A stretch of DNA of 64,000 bases, from NCBI RefSeq assembly GCF_001447385.1, contig NZ_LLWQ01000193.1:1-64000 (forward strand), given 5' to 3'. Under the pieces are notes generated by a model. That model was not told the origin of the DNA and did no database searches. It saw nothing but the letters and a program-made list of their open reading frames with translations. This DNA is from Paracoccus sp. MKU1 (GTDB lineage: Bacteria; Pseudomonadota; Alphaproteobacteria; Rhodobacterales; Rhodobacteraceae). A program made the position numbers and the translations under genes. Positions 21,061 to 29,762 of the stretch are shown in pieces. Positions within the stretch are counted from its first letter, which is position 1. Every line of letters begins with the position of its first letter.

Positions 21061-22205
21061 GCGGTCTCCTCCAATCCGAATTCGCGCAGGATGGCGGCGC
21101 GGTCGCCGCCAAGGCGCGGGGCCGAGGTCTCGGCCACGGGTTTCTCTCCGTCGAAGCGCACCGGCTGGCCGATGGTCGGCGCCAGCCCCAACACCGGATG
21201 CGGCAGGCGGCTGACCAGCCCGCGCGTCAGGGCGTGCTCGTTGCTTGCCGCCTGGGCGATGTCCCAGATCGGCGCGGCGGGCAGGCCGACACCGGCCAGC
21301 GCGGCGACGGCTTCCTCGGTCGTGCGGTGGCACGACCAGCTTTCGATCAGGCGCTTGAGCTCGGGCTCATGCGCGGTGCGGCTTTCGTCGCTGGCAAAGC
21401 GCGGATCGTCCGCGGCCTCGGGCGCACCGATCAGCGTGGCCAGCGCCGCGAATTGCTTGCCGTTCAGCACCGCGATCACCACCTGCCCGTCCCGCGTCGC
21501 AAAGCAGCCGAAGGGGGTGGAGAGGGGATGGCGGTTCCCCACCCGCTGCGGCAACTGGCCGGCATAGAAATGCAGCGCATGGCTGGTGGTCAGCATGGAA
21601 AACAGCGCGTCATACATGGCAACGTCCAGCGTGGCGCCCTGCCCGGTGGCGTTGCGATTGACCAGCGCCGCCATGATCGCCCAGCTTCCGAACAGGCCGG
21701 CGATCAGGTCGGCGACGCTTTCGCCGGTCTTGAGCGGCGCGCCGCCTTCCTCACCGGTGCCGGCCATCAGCCCGGACATGGCCTGCACCACCAGGTCATA
21801 GGCCGGCAGGTCGCGGAACGGCCCCTGCTGGCCGAAGCCCGAGATCGAGCAATAGACCAGCCGCGGGTTTTCCGCCCGCAGCGCCTCGGCCCCAAGGCCC
21901 AGCCGGGCCGCGACGCCGGGGCGGAAGTTTTCCACCACCACGTCGACGCGGGCGGCGACGGCCTTGGCCAGCGCCAGATCCCCGGGATCTTTCAGGTCCA
22001 GGACAAGGCTCTGCTTGCCGCGGTTGTTCAGCGTGAAGAGCGCGCTTTCGCCGTCCTTGAACGGGCCGATGTGGCGATAGTCGTCGCCTTGCGGGGGCTC
22101 CAGCTTGATGACCTCGGCACCCAGATCGGCCAGAAGCGCGGTGCAATAGGGCCCGGCCAGCACGCGGGATAGGTCCAGCACCCTGATGCCTTGCAGCGGC
22201 TTCAT
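21057..22205 (-). CDS. CaiB/BaiF-type (class III) CoA-transferase embedded in the hut operon
   Basis: CoA-transferase of 382 residues. It opens with the family block GIRVLDLSRVLAGPYCTALLAD, has ENFRPG, and carries Asp166 in SVADLIAG at the position of the acyl-anhydride-forming Asp169 of formyl-CoA transferase. Enzymes of this class move CoA between carboxylic acids. Its start overlaps the hutG stop and its stop overlaps the acd start (both ATGA), so it is tightly bound into the operon. No CoA step exists in the known histidine pathway. The most economical idea is exchange of CoA between urocanate and imidazolepropionate. Confidence 0.95.
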   Translation of the reverse strand: MKPLQGIRVLDLSRVLAGPYCTALLADLGAEVIKLEPPQGDDYRHIGPFKDGESALFTLNNRGKQSLVLDLKDPGDLALAKAVAARVDVVVENFRPGVAARLGLGAEALRAENPRLVYCSISGFGQQGPFRDLPAYDLVVQAMSGLMAGTGEEGGAPLKTGESVADLIAGLFGSWAIMAALVNRNATGQGATLDVAMYDALFSMLTTSHALHFYAGQLPQRVGNRHPLSTPFGCFATRDGQVVIAVLNGKQFAALATLIGAPEAADDPRFASDESRTAHEPELKRLIESWSCHRTTEEAVAALAGVGLPAAPIWDIAQAASNEHALTRGLVSRLPHPVLGLAPTIGQPVRFDGEKPVAETSAPRLGGDRAAILREFGLEETA

Positions 22206-22993
22206 GTCCGGATCTCCGGCGCCAGCGCGGCCAGGCGTTCAAGGATCGCCTTCAGCGTCACCCGCAGGGTTTCGGCCTTCCCTTCGTCATAGGCAAAGGG
22301 CGGGGTCTCGGTCGCCAGATGCGTCGCCTGCGCCAGCTCCATCTGGATCGCATGTACGCCCTGCCCCGGCTGACCGTAATGCCGCGTCGTCCAGCCACCC
22401 TTGAAGCGGCCGTTCAGCACATGGCTGCGGCCGGTGGCGGCGCAAGCCTCGAACACAGCCGTCTCGATGCGCTTGTCGCAAGCGGCGCCGCTGTTGGTGC
22501 CGATGTTGAAATCCGGCAGCACGCCCTCGAACAGGAAGGGGATCACCGAGCGGATCGAGTGACAGTCGTAAAGGATCGCCACGCCGTGACGCGCCCGCAC
22601 CCGCTCGATCTCGGCCGCCAGCGCCGCGTGATAGGGGGCGTGGAAACGGGCCTTGCGGTCCGCGATCTCCTCGGCCGTCGGCTCCTCGGTCCAGATCGGC
22701 TCGCCGTCGAAATCGGTCAGCGGCACAAGGCCGGTGGTGTTCTGGCCGGGATAGAGGCTCGCATCGTCCGGCCCGCGATTGGCGTCGATGACATAGCGGT
22801 GGAAGGTTGCGCGCACCGTGGTCGCGCCGGGCAGGAGCCCGTCATACAGCCGCTCGATATGCCAGTCGGTATCGGCCAGCACCTGCCCGCGCACGTTCAG
22901 CCGGGCACGGATCTCGTCGGGCAGCCATGTCCCGGTATGCGGCAGGCCGAGGATGACCGGGCTGTCGCCGCGGACCACTTCGACGGGATTCAC
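22202..22993 (-). CDS. hutG: N-formylglutamate deformylase
   Basis: Zinc amidohydrolase of 263 residues that splits N-formyl-L-glutamate into glutamate and formate, the last step of the HutF route. Visible features: [14 protein letters not shown] near the N-terminus, [13 protein letters not shown], and [12 protein letters not shown] with likely metal ligands. The start is a GTG at 22993 overlapping the hutH stop (GTGA); upstream sequence in this frame is antisense to hutH coding and not conserved. The 3' end overlaps caiB. Confidence 0.95.
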   Translation of the reverse strand: MNPVEVVRGDSPVILGLPHTGTWLPDEIRARLNVRGQVLADTDWHIERLYDGLLPGATTVRATFHRYVIDANRGPDDASLYPGQNTTGLVPLTDFDGEPIWTEEPTAEEIADRKARFHAPYHAALAAEIERVRARHGVAILYDCHSIRSVIPFLFEGVLPDFNIGTNSGAACDKRIETAVFEACAATGRSHVLNGRFKGGWTTRHYGQPGQGVHAIQMELAQATHLATETPPFAYDEGKAETLRVTLKAILERLAALAPEIRT

Positions 22994-24531
22994 GGCCGCA
23001 CCTCGTCCAGCAGGTGGCCGGGGACGGCGCCGACCAGCACGCCCTCGCGCACCAGCCGGGCGGATTCGGCCAGGTCGGGGGCAAGATAGCGGTCCTGCTC
23101 CAGCGCCGGCACCGTCTGGCGCAGCGCGGCGATCACCGCCTGCAAGGGCGCCGAGGTCGCCAGCGGCGCGCGGAACTCGACGCCGGCGCTGGCGCAAAGC
23201 GCCTCGATGCCCAGGATCTGTGCGAGGTTCGCGTTCATGCGTTTCAGCCGACGCGCGCCATGCGCGGCCATGGACACGTGATCCTCCTGGTTCGCCGAGG
23301 TCGGCGTCGAGTCGGTGCTGCACGGCGTCGCCAGGTGCTTGTTCTCGCTCATCAGCGCCGCCGAGGTTACTTCCGCGATCATCAGCCCGGAGTTCAGGCC
23401 CGGATCGGGGGTCAGGAAGGGCGGCAGGTCATGGCTCAGCGCCGGATCGACCATCAGCGCGATGCGGCGCTGGGAAATGGCGCCGATCTCGGCGATGGCC
23501 AGCGCGATCTGGTCGGCGGCAAAGGCCACCGGCTCGGCATGGAAGTTGCCGCCCGAGACGATGCGGTCGGCGCCGACCAGCACCAGCGGGTTGTCGGTCG
23601 CGGCGTTCGATTCGATCTCCAGCGTGCGGGCGGCCTGCCAGAGCAGATCGATGCAGGCGCCCGTCACCTGCGGCTGGCAGCGGATGCAATAGGGGTCCTG
23701 CACGCGGGTATCGCCCTCGCGGTGGCTTTCGCGGATCTCCGAGCCGTCCATCAGCGCGCGGATGGTCCGCGCCGCGACGATCTGGCCGCGATGGCCGCGC
23801 AGGGTGTGGATCTCATCCAGGAACGGCGCGGTCGAGCCCATGATCGCATCGGTCGAAAGCGAGGACGTGACCAGCGCCGCGCGGGCCGAAGCAAAGGCCT
23901 CGAACAGCCCCGCCAGCGCGAAAGCGGTCGAGACCTGCGTACCGTTGATCAGCGCCAGCCCCTCCTTGGCGGCCAGCACCACGGGCGCGAGGCCGGCGGC
24001 GGCCAGCGCCTCGGCGCTCGGCATCTCGCGGCCCTGATAAACCGCACGGCCCTCGCCCAGCATGGCGGCGGCCATATGCGCCAGCGGCGCCAGATCGCCC
24101 GAGGCGCCGACCGAGCCCTGCGACGGGATCACCGGCAGCACGCCGCGCGCCAGCATGTCCTCGATCAGCTGGATCACCTCGGGACGCACGCCCGAGGCGC
24201 CGCGGCCCAGCGACAAGAGTTTCAGCACCATGATGAGACGCACGGTTTCCGGCTCGACCGGCTCACCCACGCCGCAGCAATGCGACAGGATCAGGTTGCG
24301 TTGCAGCGTCGCCGTGTCCTTGGCCGCGATCTTGATCGAGGCGAGCTTGCCGAAGCCGGTGTTCACGCCATAGACCGGCGCCTCGCCGTTCGCGGCAGCC
24401 TCGATGCGCGCGGCGGATTCGGCGATGCCGGGGCGGGCGCTGTCGGCCAGGCGCACGGCCAGCCCCTCGCGCCAGACGCGCTCAAGCTGCGCGAGCGTGG
24501 TTTCACCGGGGATAAGGATCAGTTCAGACAA
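22990..24531 (-). CDS. hutH: Histidine ammonia-lyase
   Basis: Deaminates L-histidine to urocanate, the first step of the pathway; 513 residues. The self-processing Ala143-Ser144-Gly145 in [14 protein letters not shown] forms the MIO electrophile. I chose a TTG start at 24531: it follows a perfect GGAGG five bases upstream, gives the N-terminus (M)[15 protein letters not shown] that aligns with known HutH, and places the MIO triad one residue from its position in the Pseudomonas enzyme. An ATG at 24555 would add eight residues and overlap hutI by 32 bases. With TTG the overlap with hutI is 8 bases. Confidence 0.97.
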   Translation of the reverse strand: MSELILIPGETTLAQLERVWREGLAVRLADSARPGIAESAARIEAAANGEAPVYGVNTGFGKLASIKIAAKDTATLQRNLILSHCCGVGEPVEPETVRLIMVLKLLSLGRGASGVRPEVIQLIEDMLARGVLPVIPSQGSVGASGDLAPLAHMAAAMLGEGRAVYQGREMPSAEALAAAGLAPVVLAAKEGLALINGTQVSTAFALAGLFEAFASARAALVTSSLSTDAIMGSTAPFLDEIHTLRGHRGQIVAARTIRALMDGSEIRESHREGDTRVQDPYCIRCQPQVTGACIDLLWQAARTLEIESNAATDNPLVLVGADRIVSGGNFHAEPVAFAADQIALAIAEIGAISQRRIALMVDPALSHDLPPFLTPDPGLNSGLMIAEVTSAALMSENKHLATPCSTDSTPTSANQEDHVSMAAHGARRLKRMNANLAQILGIEALCASAGVEFRAPLATSAPLQAVIAALRQTVPALEQDRYLAPDLAESARLVREGVLVGAVPGHLLDEVRP

Positions 24532-25726
24532 GTTCGCCTCCGACGATGCGGGCATGAAGGGGGTTGAAGCCGATGCGATAGGTCAGTTCGGCCGGATGCC
24601 GGATGTCCCAGACCGCCAGGTCGGCGCGCATGCCGGGCGCCAGCCGGCCGCGATCCTTGAGACCCAGCGCGCGGGCGGCGTGGCGGGTGACGCCGGCCAG
24701 GCATTCGGCCGGGGTCATGCGGAACAGCGTCGCGCCCATGTTCATGGTCAAGAGCAGCGAGGTCAGCGGCGAGGTGCCGGGGTTGCAATCCGTGGCCAGC
24801 GCGATCGGCACGCCGGCATCGCGCAAGGCGCCCATCGGCGGATATTGCGTCTCGCGCAGGGTATAGAAGGCGCCGGGCAGCAGCACCGCCACGGTGCCAT
24901 GGGCCGCCATGGCCTCGATACCGTCCTGGCCCAGATATTCCAGATGGTCCGCCGACAGCGCGCCATGCTGCGCCGCCATGGCCGCGCCGCCCAGGTCGGA
25001 AAGCTGCTCGGCATGCAGCTTGACCGGCAGACCCAGCTTGGCCGCATGGTCGAAGATGCCGGCCATTTCCTCGCGCGTAAACGCGATGCCCTCGCAGAAC
25101 CCGTCCACCGCGTCGATCAGCCCCTCGGCCTGGCCGCGCCGCATCCCGGCGACCACCACCTCGCGGATGTATCCGGCGCGGTCGTCCTTATATTCCGGCG
25201 GCAGGGCATGGGCGGCCAGCCAGGTGGTGCGCACCGTCACCTTGCGCAGCTGCCCGATGCGGCGGGCGACGCGCAACATCTTCAGCTCGCTGTCGATGTC
25301 CAGCCCGTAGCCCGACTTGATCTCCAGCGTCGTCACGCCCTCGGCCAGCAGCGTATCGACACGCGGCAGGGCGGCGGCCAGCAGCGCATCCTCATCCGCC
25401 TCGCGCGTGGCGCGGACGCTGGACAGGATGCCGCCGCCGGCCCGCGCGATCTCCTCGTAGGAGGCGCCTTCCAGCCGCATCTCGAACTCGCGGGCACGGT
25501 CGCCGCCAAAGACGATATGGGTGTGGCAATCGATCAACCCCGGCGTCACCAGCCGTCCGCCCAGGTCGCGGCGCGTCGCATCGACATAGTGCGCAGGCAG
25601 GTCCGATTCGGCGCCGATCCAGCTGATTCGCTCTGCCTCGATCACCAGCGCCCCCTGCTCGATCAAGCCGTAACCACCTGATTCTTCGTCCATCGTGACA
25701 AGCTGGGCGTTGTGAAGAAGCTGCAT
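24524..25726 (-). CDS. hutI: Imidazolonepropionase
   Basis: Metal-dependent amidohydrolase of 400 residues that opens the ring of 4-imidazolone-5-propionate to N-formimino-L-glutamate. It has the HxH metal motif in [16 protein letters not shown], the family block [20 protein letters not shown] with a metal His, and the metal Asp in [12 protein letters not shown]. It is the first gene of the reverse-strand hut arm and starts 33 bases from the twin HutC-like operator boxes. Confidence 0.97.
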   Translation of the reverse strand: MQLLHNAQLVTMDEESGGYGLIEQGALVIEAERISWIGAESDLPAHYVDATRRDLGGRLVTPGLIDCHTHIVFGGDRAREFEMRLEGASYEEIARAGGGILSSVRATREADEDALLAAALPRVDTLLAEGVTTLEIKSGYGLDIDSELKMLRVARRIGQLRKVTVRTTWLAAHALPPEYKDDRAGYIREVVVAGMRRGQAEGLIDAVDGFCEGIAFTREEMAGIFDHAAKLGLPVKLHAEQLSDLGGAAMAAQHGALSADHLEYLGQDGIEAMAAHGTVAVLLPGAFYTLRETQYPPMGALRDAGVPIALATDCNPGTSPLTSLLLTMNMGATLFRMTPAECLAGVTRHAARALGLKDRGRLAPGMRADLAVWDIRHPAELTYRIGFNPLHARIVGGELV

Positions 25727-25758
25727 CGGATCGCATCCCGGATTGATTTCTCGGTTGT

Positions 25759-25797
25759 TCTATGTCTAAACTTAATTCATCTCTATGTCTAAACTTA
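25759..25797. promoter_or_regulatory. Twin HutC-type operator boxes in the hutI/hutF divergent region
   Basis: The 16-base sequence TCTATGTCTAAACTTA occurs twice without change (25759-25774 and 25782-25797), 23 bases apart start to start, in the AT-rich gap between hutI and hutF. Each contains GTCTAAAC, one mismatch from the HutC-subfamily GntR consensus GTMTAKAC. The neighbouring hutC supplies the matching regulator. Two boxes about two helical turns apart would put both divergent promoters under one repressor. Binding is inferred. Confidence 0.75.
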
Positions 25798-25822
25798 TTT
25801 TGGCGCAAAGAAGGGCGACGGG

Positions 25823-27184
25823 ATGACGGTTATCTGGGCGGAACGGGCCTTGTTGCCCGATGGATGGGCAGAAAATGTTCGCGTGACGGTCGATCAGGGC
25901 CGAGTCGCCGCGGTGGAAAAGGACGCGGCGCCGCAGGGCCATCGTACCGGCCTGCTTCTGCCGGCCCTGGCGAACCTGCACAGCCACGCCTTCCAGCGCG
26001 CCATGGCCGGGCTGTCCGAGGCCAAGGGCCCCGAGCCGCGCGATACCTTCTGGACCTGGCGGCAGATCATGTATCGCTTCCTCGACCACCTGACGCCCGA
26101 GGATGTCGAGGCGATCGCCGCACTGGTGCAGATGGAGATGCTGGAGGCCGGCTATACCACCAATGTCGAATTCCACTACCTGCACCACCGCCCCGGGGCT
26201 GGGCATTACGACAATATCGCCGAGATGGGCGAGCGCATCGCCGCCGCGGCCGGCCGCACCGGCATCGGCCTGACCCTGCTGCCCGTGCATTACCAGTTCG
26301 GCGGCGTGGACCGCCGGCCGCTCGCCCCCGGCCAGAACCGCTTCGGCACCACGCCCGAGGAGTTCCAGCGCCTGCTGGACGGTTGCGAGGCCGCGCTGCG
26401 CGCCCTGCCCCCGGACGCCGGCATCGGCGTCGCCCCGCATTCGCTGCGCGCGGTCAGCCCCGAGGGCCTGCAAGCCTGCGTCGCACTGCGCCCCGGCCGG
26501 CCGCTGCACATGCACCTGGCCGAGCAGCTGCCCGAGATCGAGGAAATCAGCGCCGCCTATGGCCGCCGCCCGGTCGAATGGCTGCTGGACAACCACCAGC
26601 CCGACCGGCGCTGGACCCTGATCCACCTGACCCACATGACCGAGGACGAAACCCGCCGCCTTGCCGCCACCGGGGCCGTGGCGGGGCTGTGCCCGATCAC
26701 CGAATCGTCCTTGGGCGACGGCATCTTCAACGGCACGATCTGGGCCGAGGAAAGCGGCCGCATCGGCTTCGGCTCGGACAGCAACATCCGCATCTCGCTG
26801 GTCGAGGAGTTGCGGACGCTGGAATACAGCCAGCGCCTGCGCGACCGCGGCCGGGCGATCCTGGCCGAGCCGGGGCGCTCGACCGGGCGGGTGATCTACG
26901 AGGCGGGGCTCGACGGCGGCGCCACGGCGGCGGGGCGCGAGACCGGGGCGATCCGGCCGGGCCTCTGGGCCGATCTGGTCGCGGTGGGCCTGGACAATCC
27001 GGTCATGGCCGGCCGCAAGGGCGACCAGATGCTCGACAGCCTGGTCTTTGCCGGCCATGACGGGCTGGTCCGCGACGTCTGGTCGGCGGGCCGCCATGTC
27101 GTGACCGAAGGCAGGCATATGGACCGCGACCGCATCATCGCCGATTATCTGGCGACCATCACCCGACTCCAGGACCGCATGTGA
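25823..27184 (+). CDS. hutF: Formimidoylglutamate deiminase
   Basis: Amidohydrolase of 453 residues that converts N-formimino-L-glutamate to N-formyl-L-glutamate and ammonia. It has the metal motif NLHSHAFQRAMAGL, HMHLAEQLPEIEE and the metal Asp in FGSDSNIRIS. Presence of hutF with hutG, and absence of a formiminoglutamase, show the five-step route ending in glutamate plus formate. It starts 26 bases from the second operator box and overlaps hutC (GTGA). Confidence 0.97.
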   Translation: MTVIWAERALLPDGWAENVRVTVDQGRVAAVEKDAAPQGHRTGLLLPALANLHSHAFQRAMAGLSEAKGPEPRDTFWTWRQIMYRFLDHLTPEDVEAIAALVQMEMLEAGYTTNVEFHYLHHRPGAGHYDNIAEMGERIAAAAGRTGIGLTLLPVHYQFGGVDRRPLAPGQNRFGTTPEEFQRLLDGCEAALRALPPDAGIGVAPHSLRAVSPEGLQACVALRPGRPLHMHLAEQLPEIEEISAAYGRRPVEWLLDNHQPDRRWTLIHLTHMTEDETRRLAATGAVAGLCPITESSLGDGIFNGTIWAEESGRIGFGSDSNIRISLVEELRTLEYSQRLRDRGRAILAEPGRSTGRVIYEAGLDGGATAAGRETGAIRPGLWADLVAVGLDNPVMAGRKGDQMLDSLVFAGHDGLVRDVWSAGRHVVTEGRHMDRDRIIADYLATITRLQDRM

Positions 27185-27882
27185 CCGAAAGAAGCTCCTC
27201 CAAGGCCCAGGCCATCGTCAGCGAGGTGCGCCGCCGCATCGTGGACCGCGAATGGCGGCAGGGCGACCGCATCCCGGACGAGGCCGAGCTGGCCGTCGAG
27301 TTCGGCGTCGCCCGCGCCACGGTGAACAAGGCGCTGCAACTGCTGGCCGAGGAGGGGCTGCTGGACCGCAAGCGCCGGGCCGGCACCCATGTGACGGTGA
27401 ACCCGGCGCGCAAGGCGACGCTGACCATCCCCATCGTGCGCGAACAGATCGAGCAGGCGGGGATGGAGTACAGCCACCGGGTCATCGCGCAGCGCCGCAG
27501 CCCGCTGCCGGCCGAGATCGCCGCCCGCATGGCGCTGCCCGAGGGGCGCGAGCTGATCCACCTGCGCACGGTGCATTACGGCGGCGACAGGCCGTTCCAG
27601 GTCGAGGACCGCTGGATCAATCCCGGCGCCGCGCCCGGCGCCGAGGCCGTGGATTTCCAGCGCATCACCGCCAACGAATGGCTGGTCAGGAACTTTCCCT
27701 GGCTGCATGCCGACATGGCGTTCTCGGCCGAGAACGCCAGCGCCCGCGACGCCCGGCTGCTGGAGACCCGGCAGGGCAGCGCGCTTCTGATCCTGCAACG
27801 CACCACCTTCAACGATCTGGGCGCCATCACCTCGGTCCGGGTGGCCTTTCATCCCGGCTATACCATGATCGCAACGCACTGA
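27181..27882 (+). CDS. hutC: Histidine-utilisation repressor, GntR family
   Basis: Regulator of 233 residues with an N-terminal GntR winged HTH (about 10-70; DEAELAVEFGVARATVNKALQLL) and a C-terminal UTRA ligand domain (about 95-230). In this family urocanate is the usual inducer that releases the repressor. The start is GTG, overlapping the hutF stop (GTGA), so regulator and deiminase are coupled. It very likely acts on the paired boxes at 25759-25797, autoregulating its own arm and controlling the hutI arm. Confidence 0.95.
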   Translation: MTERSSSKAQAIVSEVRRRIVDREWRQGDRIPDEAELAVEFGVARATVNKALQLLAEEGLLDRKRRAGTHVTVNPARKATLTIPIVREQIEQAGMEYSHRVIAQRRSPLPAEIAARMALPEGRELIHLRTVHYGGDRPFQVEDRWINPGAAPGAEAVDFQRITANEWLVRNFPWLHADMAFSAENASARDARLLETRQGSALLILQRTTFNDLGAITSVRVAFHPGYTMIATH

Positions 27883-27951
27883 CCGCCGCGCCGGCTTCAC
27901 TTTGCGCGGTCCTTCGTCTAGGACGGCGGCCAATCCCAAAAAGGAAAAGCC

Positions 27952-28740
27952 ATGGCCAGCGCCAATCTCAACATCATGATCAAGGCCGCGCGCAAGGCGG
28001 GCCGCAGCCTCGTCAAGGACTTCCGCGAGGTCGAAAACCTTCAGGTCTCGGTCAAGGGCGCCGGCGATTTCGTCAGCCGCGCCGACCGTGAGGCCGAGCG
28101 CATCATCAAGGAGGAACTGCGCACCGCGCGGCCGAACTATGGCTGGATCGGCGAGGAAACCGGCGAGGAAGCTGGCGAAGACCCGACCCGGCGCTGGATC
28201 GTCGATCCGCTGGACGGCACCACCAACTTTCTGCACGGCCTGCCGCATTGGGCGGTCAGCATCGCGCTGGAGCACAAGGGCGAGATCGTCGCCGCCGTGG
28301 TCTTCGACGCCGCCAAGGACGAGCTGTTCACGGCCGAGCGCGGCGACGGCGCCTTCCTGAACGACCGCCGCATCCGCGTCTCGGGCCGCCGCCAGATGAT
28401 CGAATCGATCTTTGCGACCGGCGTGCCCTTTGCCGGGCGCGGCACCCTGCCCGCCACGCTGCGCGACCTCGGCCGGCTGATGCCGCTGACCGCCGGCGTG
28501 CGGCGCTGGGGCGCGGCCTCGCTGGACCTGGCCTATGTCGCGGCCGGCCGCTACGAGGGCTATTGGGAGCGCGGCATCAAGTCCTGGGACGTGGCCGCCG
28601 GCATCCTGCTGGTGAAAGAGGCCGGCGGCTTCGTCGAATCGATCCGTTCCGAGGAAAGCCCGGTCGAATCGGGCTCGATCGTCGCGGCCAACCCGCAGCT
28701 TTTCGACGAGTTCGCAGGAATAGTGCGTCAGCGCGACTGA
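27952..28740 (+). CDS. suhB: Inositol monophosphatase family protein (SuhB-like)
   Basis: Mg-dependent phosphatase of 262 residues. It carries the two family motifs: Glu68 in GEET with WIVDPLDGTTNF (Asp85, Asp88), and WERGIKSWDVAAG with the third metal Asp. SuhB proteins act on inositol-1-phosphate and also take part in rRNA transcription antitermination in E. coli; a histidinol-phosphatase role is known for some relatives. It lies 69 bases after hutC in the same direction, with an AAAAGGAAAAG ribosome-binding site, and probably does not belong to the hut pathway. Confidence 0.92.
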   Translation: MASANLNIMIKAARKAGRSLVKDFREVENLQVSVKGAGDFVSRADREAERIIKEELRTARPNYGWIGEETGEEAGEDPTRRWIVDPLDGTTNFLHGLPHWAVSIALEHKGEIVAAVVFDAAKDELFTAERGDGAFLNDRRIRVSGRRQMIESIFATGVPFAGRGTLPATLRDLGRLMPLTAGVRRWGAASLDLAYVAAGRYEGYWERGIKSWDVAAGILLVKEAGGFVESIRSEESPVESGSIVAANPQLFDEFAGIVRQRD

Positions 28741-28802
28741 GCCCGGCTTGACCTTTGCCGCCGGCAAGGGCATGGGCGAGTCTCAAGACCGGGATTCGCG
28801 CC

Positions 28803-29762
28803 ATGCCTAACAACCGCCAGACGGGGCCGCTGATGGCCCCGGCAGCCCGTCCGCCTGCCGTTCCCCCGCCGCTTGCTGCGCCGCGCAGCGACCGCCAGGG
28901 CACGGCCGTCCTGATGATCTGCGCCTCGGCGCTGATCTTTGCCGCGCAGGACGGCATCTCGCGCTATCTGGGCGCCGCCTATTCGCCGATCTTCGTGATC
29001 ATGCTGCGCTTCTGGTTCTTCGCGGCCTTCGTCATCCTGCTTTGCGCCCGGGCGCCGGGCGGCCTGGCCCGCGCCGTGCGCTCGAAACGTCCCTGGACGC
29101 AGATCTTCCGCGGCGTGCTTCTGGTGGCCGAGGTGGTGGTCACGGTCGAGGCCTTCGTGCGGCTGGGCCTGATCAACACCCATGCGATCTTTTCCTGCTA
29201 TCCGCTGCTGATCTCGGCGCTGTCGGGGCCGTTCCTGGGCGAAAAGGTCGGCTGGCGCCGCTGGGCCGCGGTCGCGGTGGGCTTCACCGGCATCCTGATC
29301 GTGCTGAAGCCCGGCAGCGGCGTCTTCAGCGCCGATGCGGTGCTGCCCTTCGTCGGCGCGGCCATGTTCGCGGTCTATGGCCTGCTGACCCGGCTGGTCG
29401 GGCGCGACGATCCGGCCATGGTCAGCTTTTTCTGGACCGGCATCGCCGGGGCCGTCGCCATCACCCTGGTCGGCGTCTGGCACTGGGAGCCCATCGCCGG
29501 GCGCGACATTCCCTGGCTTCTGCTGCTGTGCCTGACGGCGGTGGTGGCGCATTTCATGCTGATCAAGGCCTATGAGCTGGCCGAAGCCTCGGCCTTGCAG
29601 CCGTTCTCCTATACGCAGCTGGTCTGGGTCAGCATCTTCGGCGTGGTGATCTTTGGCGAGACGCTGGCGCCGAACGTCGCCATCGGCGGGCTCATCGTCG
29701 TCGGCGCCGGCCTGTTCACCTGGTGGCGCGCTCGCCAGCGCGAGCGGGCCGGGCTGAGTTGA
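28803..29762 (+). CDS. EamA/DMT-family transporter
   Basis: Inner-membrane transporter of 319 residues with about ten membrane segments in two EamA repeats. A Pro/Ala-rich N-terminal tail (about residues 8-33) precedes the first helix (VLMICASALIFAAQDG). The first repeat contains the family block LLISALSGPFLGEKVGWRRW; the second ends with FGETLAPNVAIGG. The substrate (metabolite export or uptake) is not predictable. The 3' end overlaps the lytic transglycosylase gene by 47 bases, tail to tail. Its start follows the suhB stop by 62 bases. Confidence 0.92.
   Translation: MPNNRQTGPLMAPAARPPAVPPPLAAPRSDRQGTAVLMICASALIFAAQDGISRYLGAAYSPIFVIMLRFWFFAAFVILLCARAPGGLARAVRSKRPWTQIFRGVLLVAEVVVTVEAFVRLGLINTHAIFSCYPLLISALSGPFLGEKVGWRRWAAVAVGFTGILIVLKPGSGVFSADAVLPFVGAAMFAVYGLLTRLVGRDDPAMVSFFWTGIAGAVAITLVGVWHWEPIAGRDIPWLLLLCLTAVVAHFMLIKAYELAEASALQPFSYTQLVWVSIFGVVIFGETLAPNVAIGGLIVVGAGLFTWWRARQRERAGLS

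Noticed and set aside
19906..22205. caiB/acd as a glutarate CoA-transferase and glutaryl-CoA dehydrogenase pair
   Set aside because: The dehydrogenase C-terminus (GGYGYTRDFPIER, IYEGSSEIQR) is of the general short/branched-chain type, not the glutaryl-CoA dehydrogenase type, and no lysine or glutarate genes are nearby.
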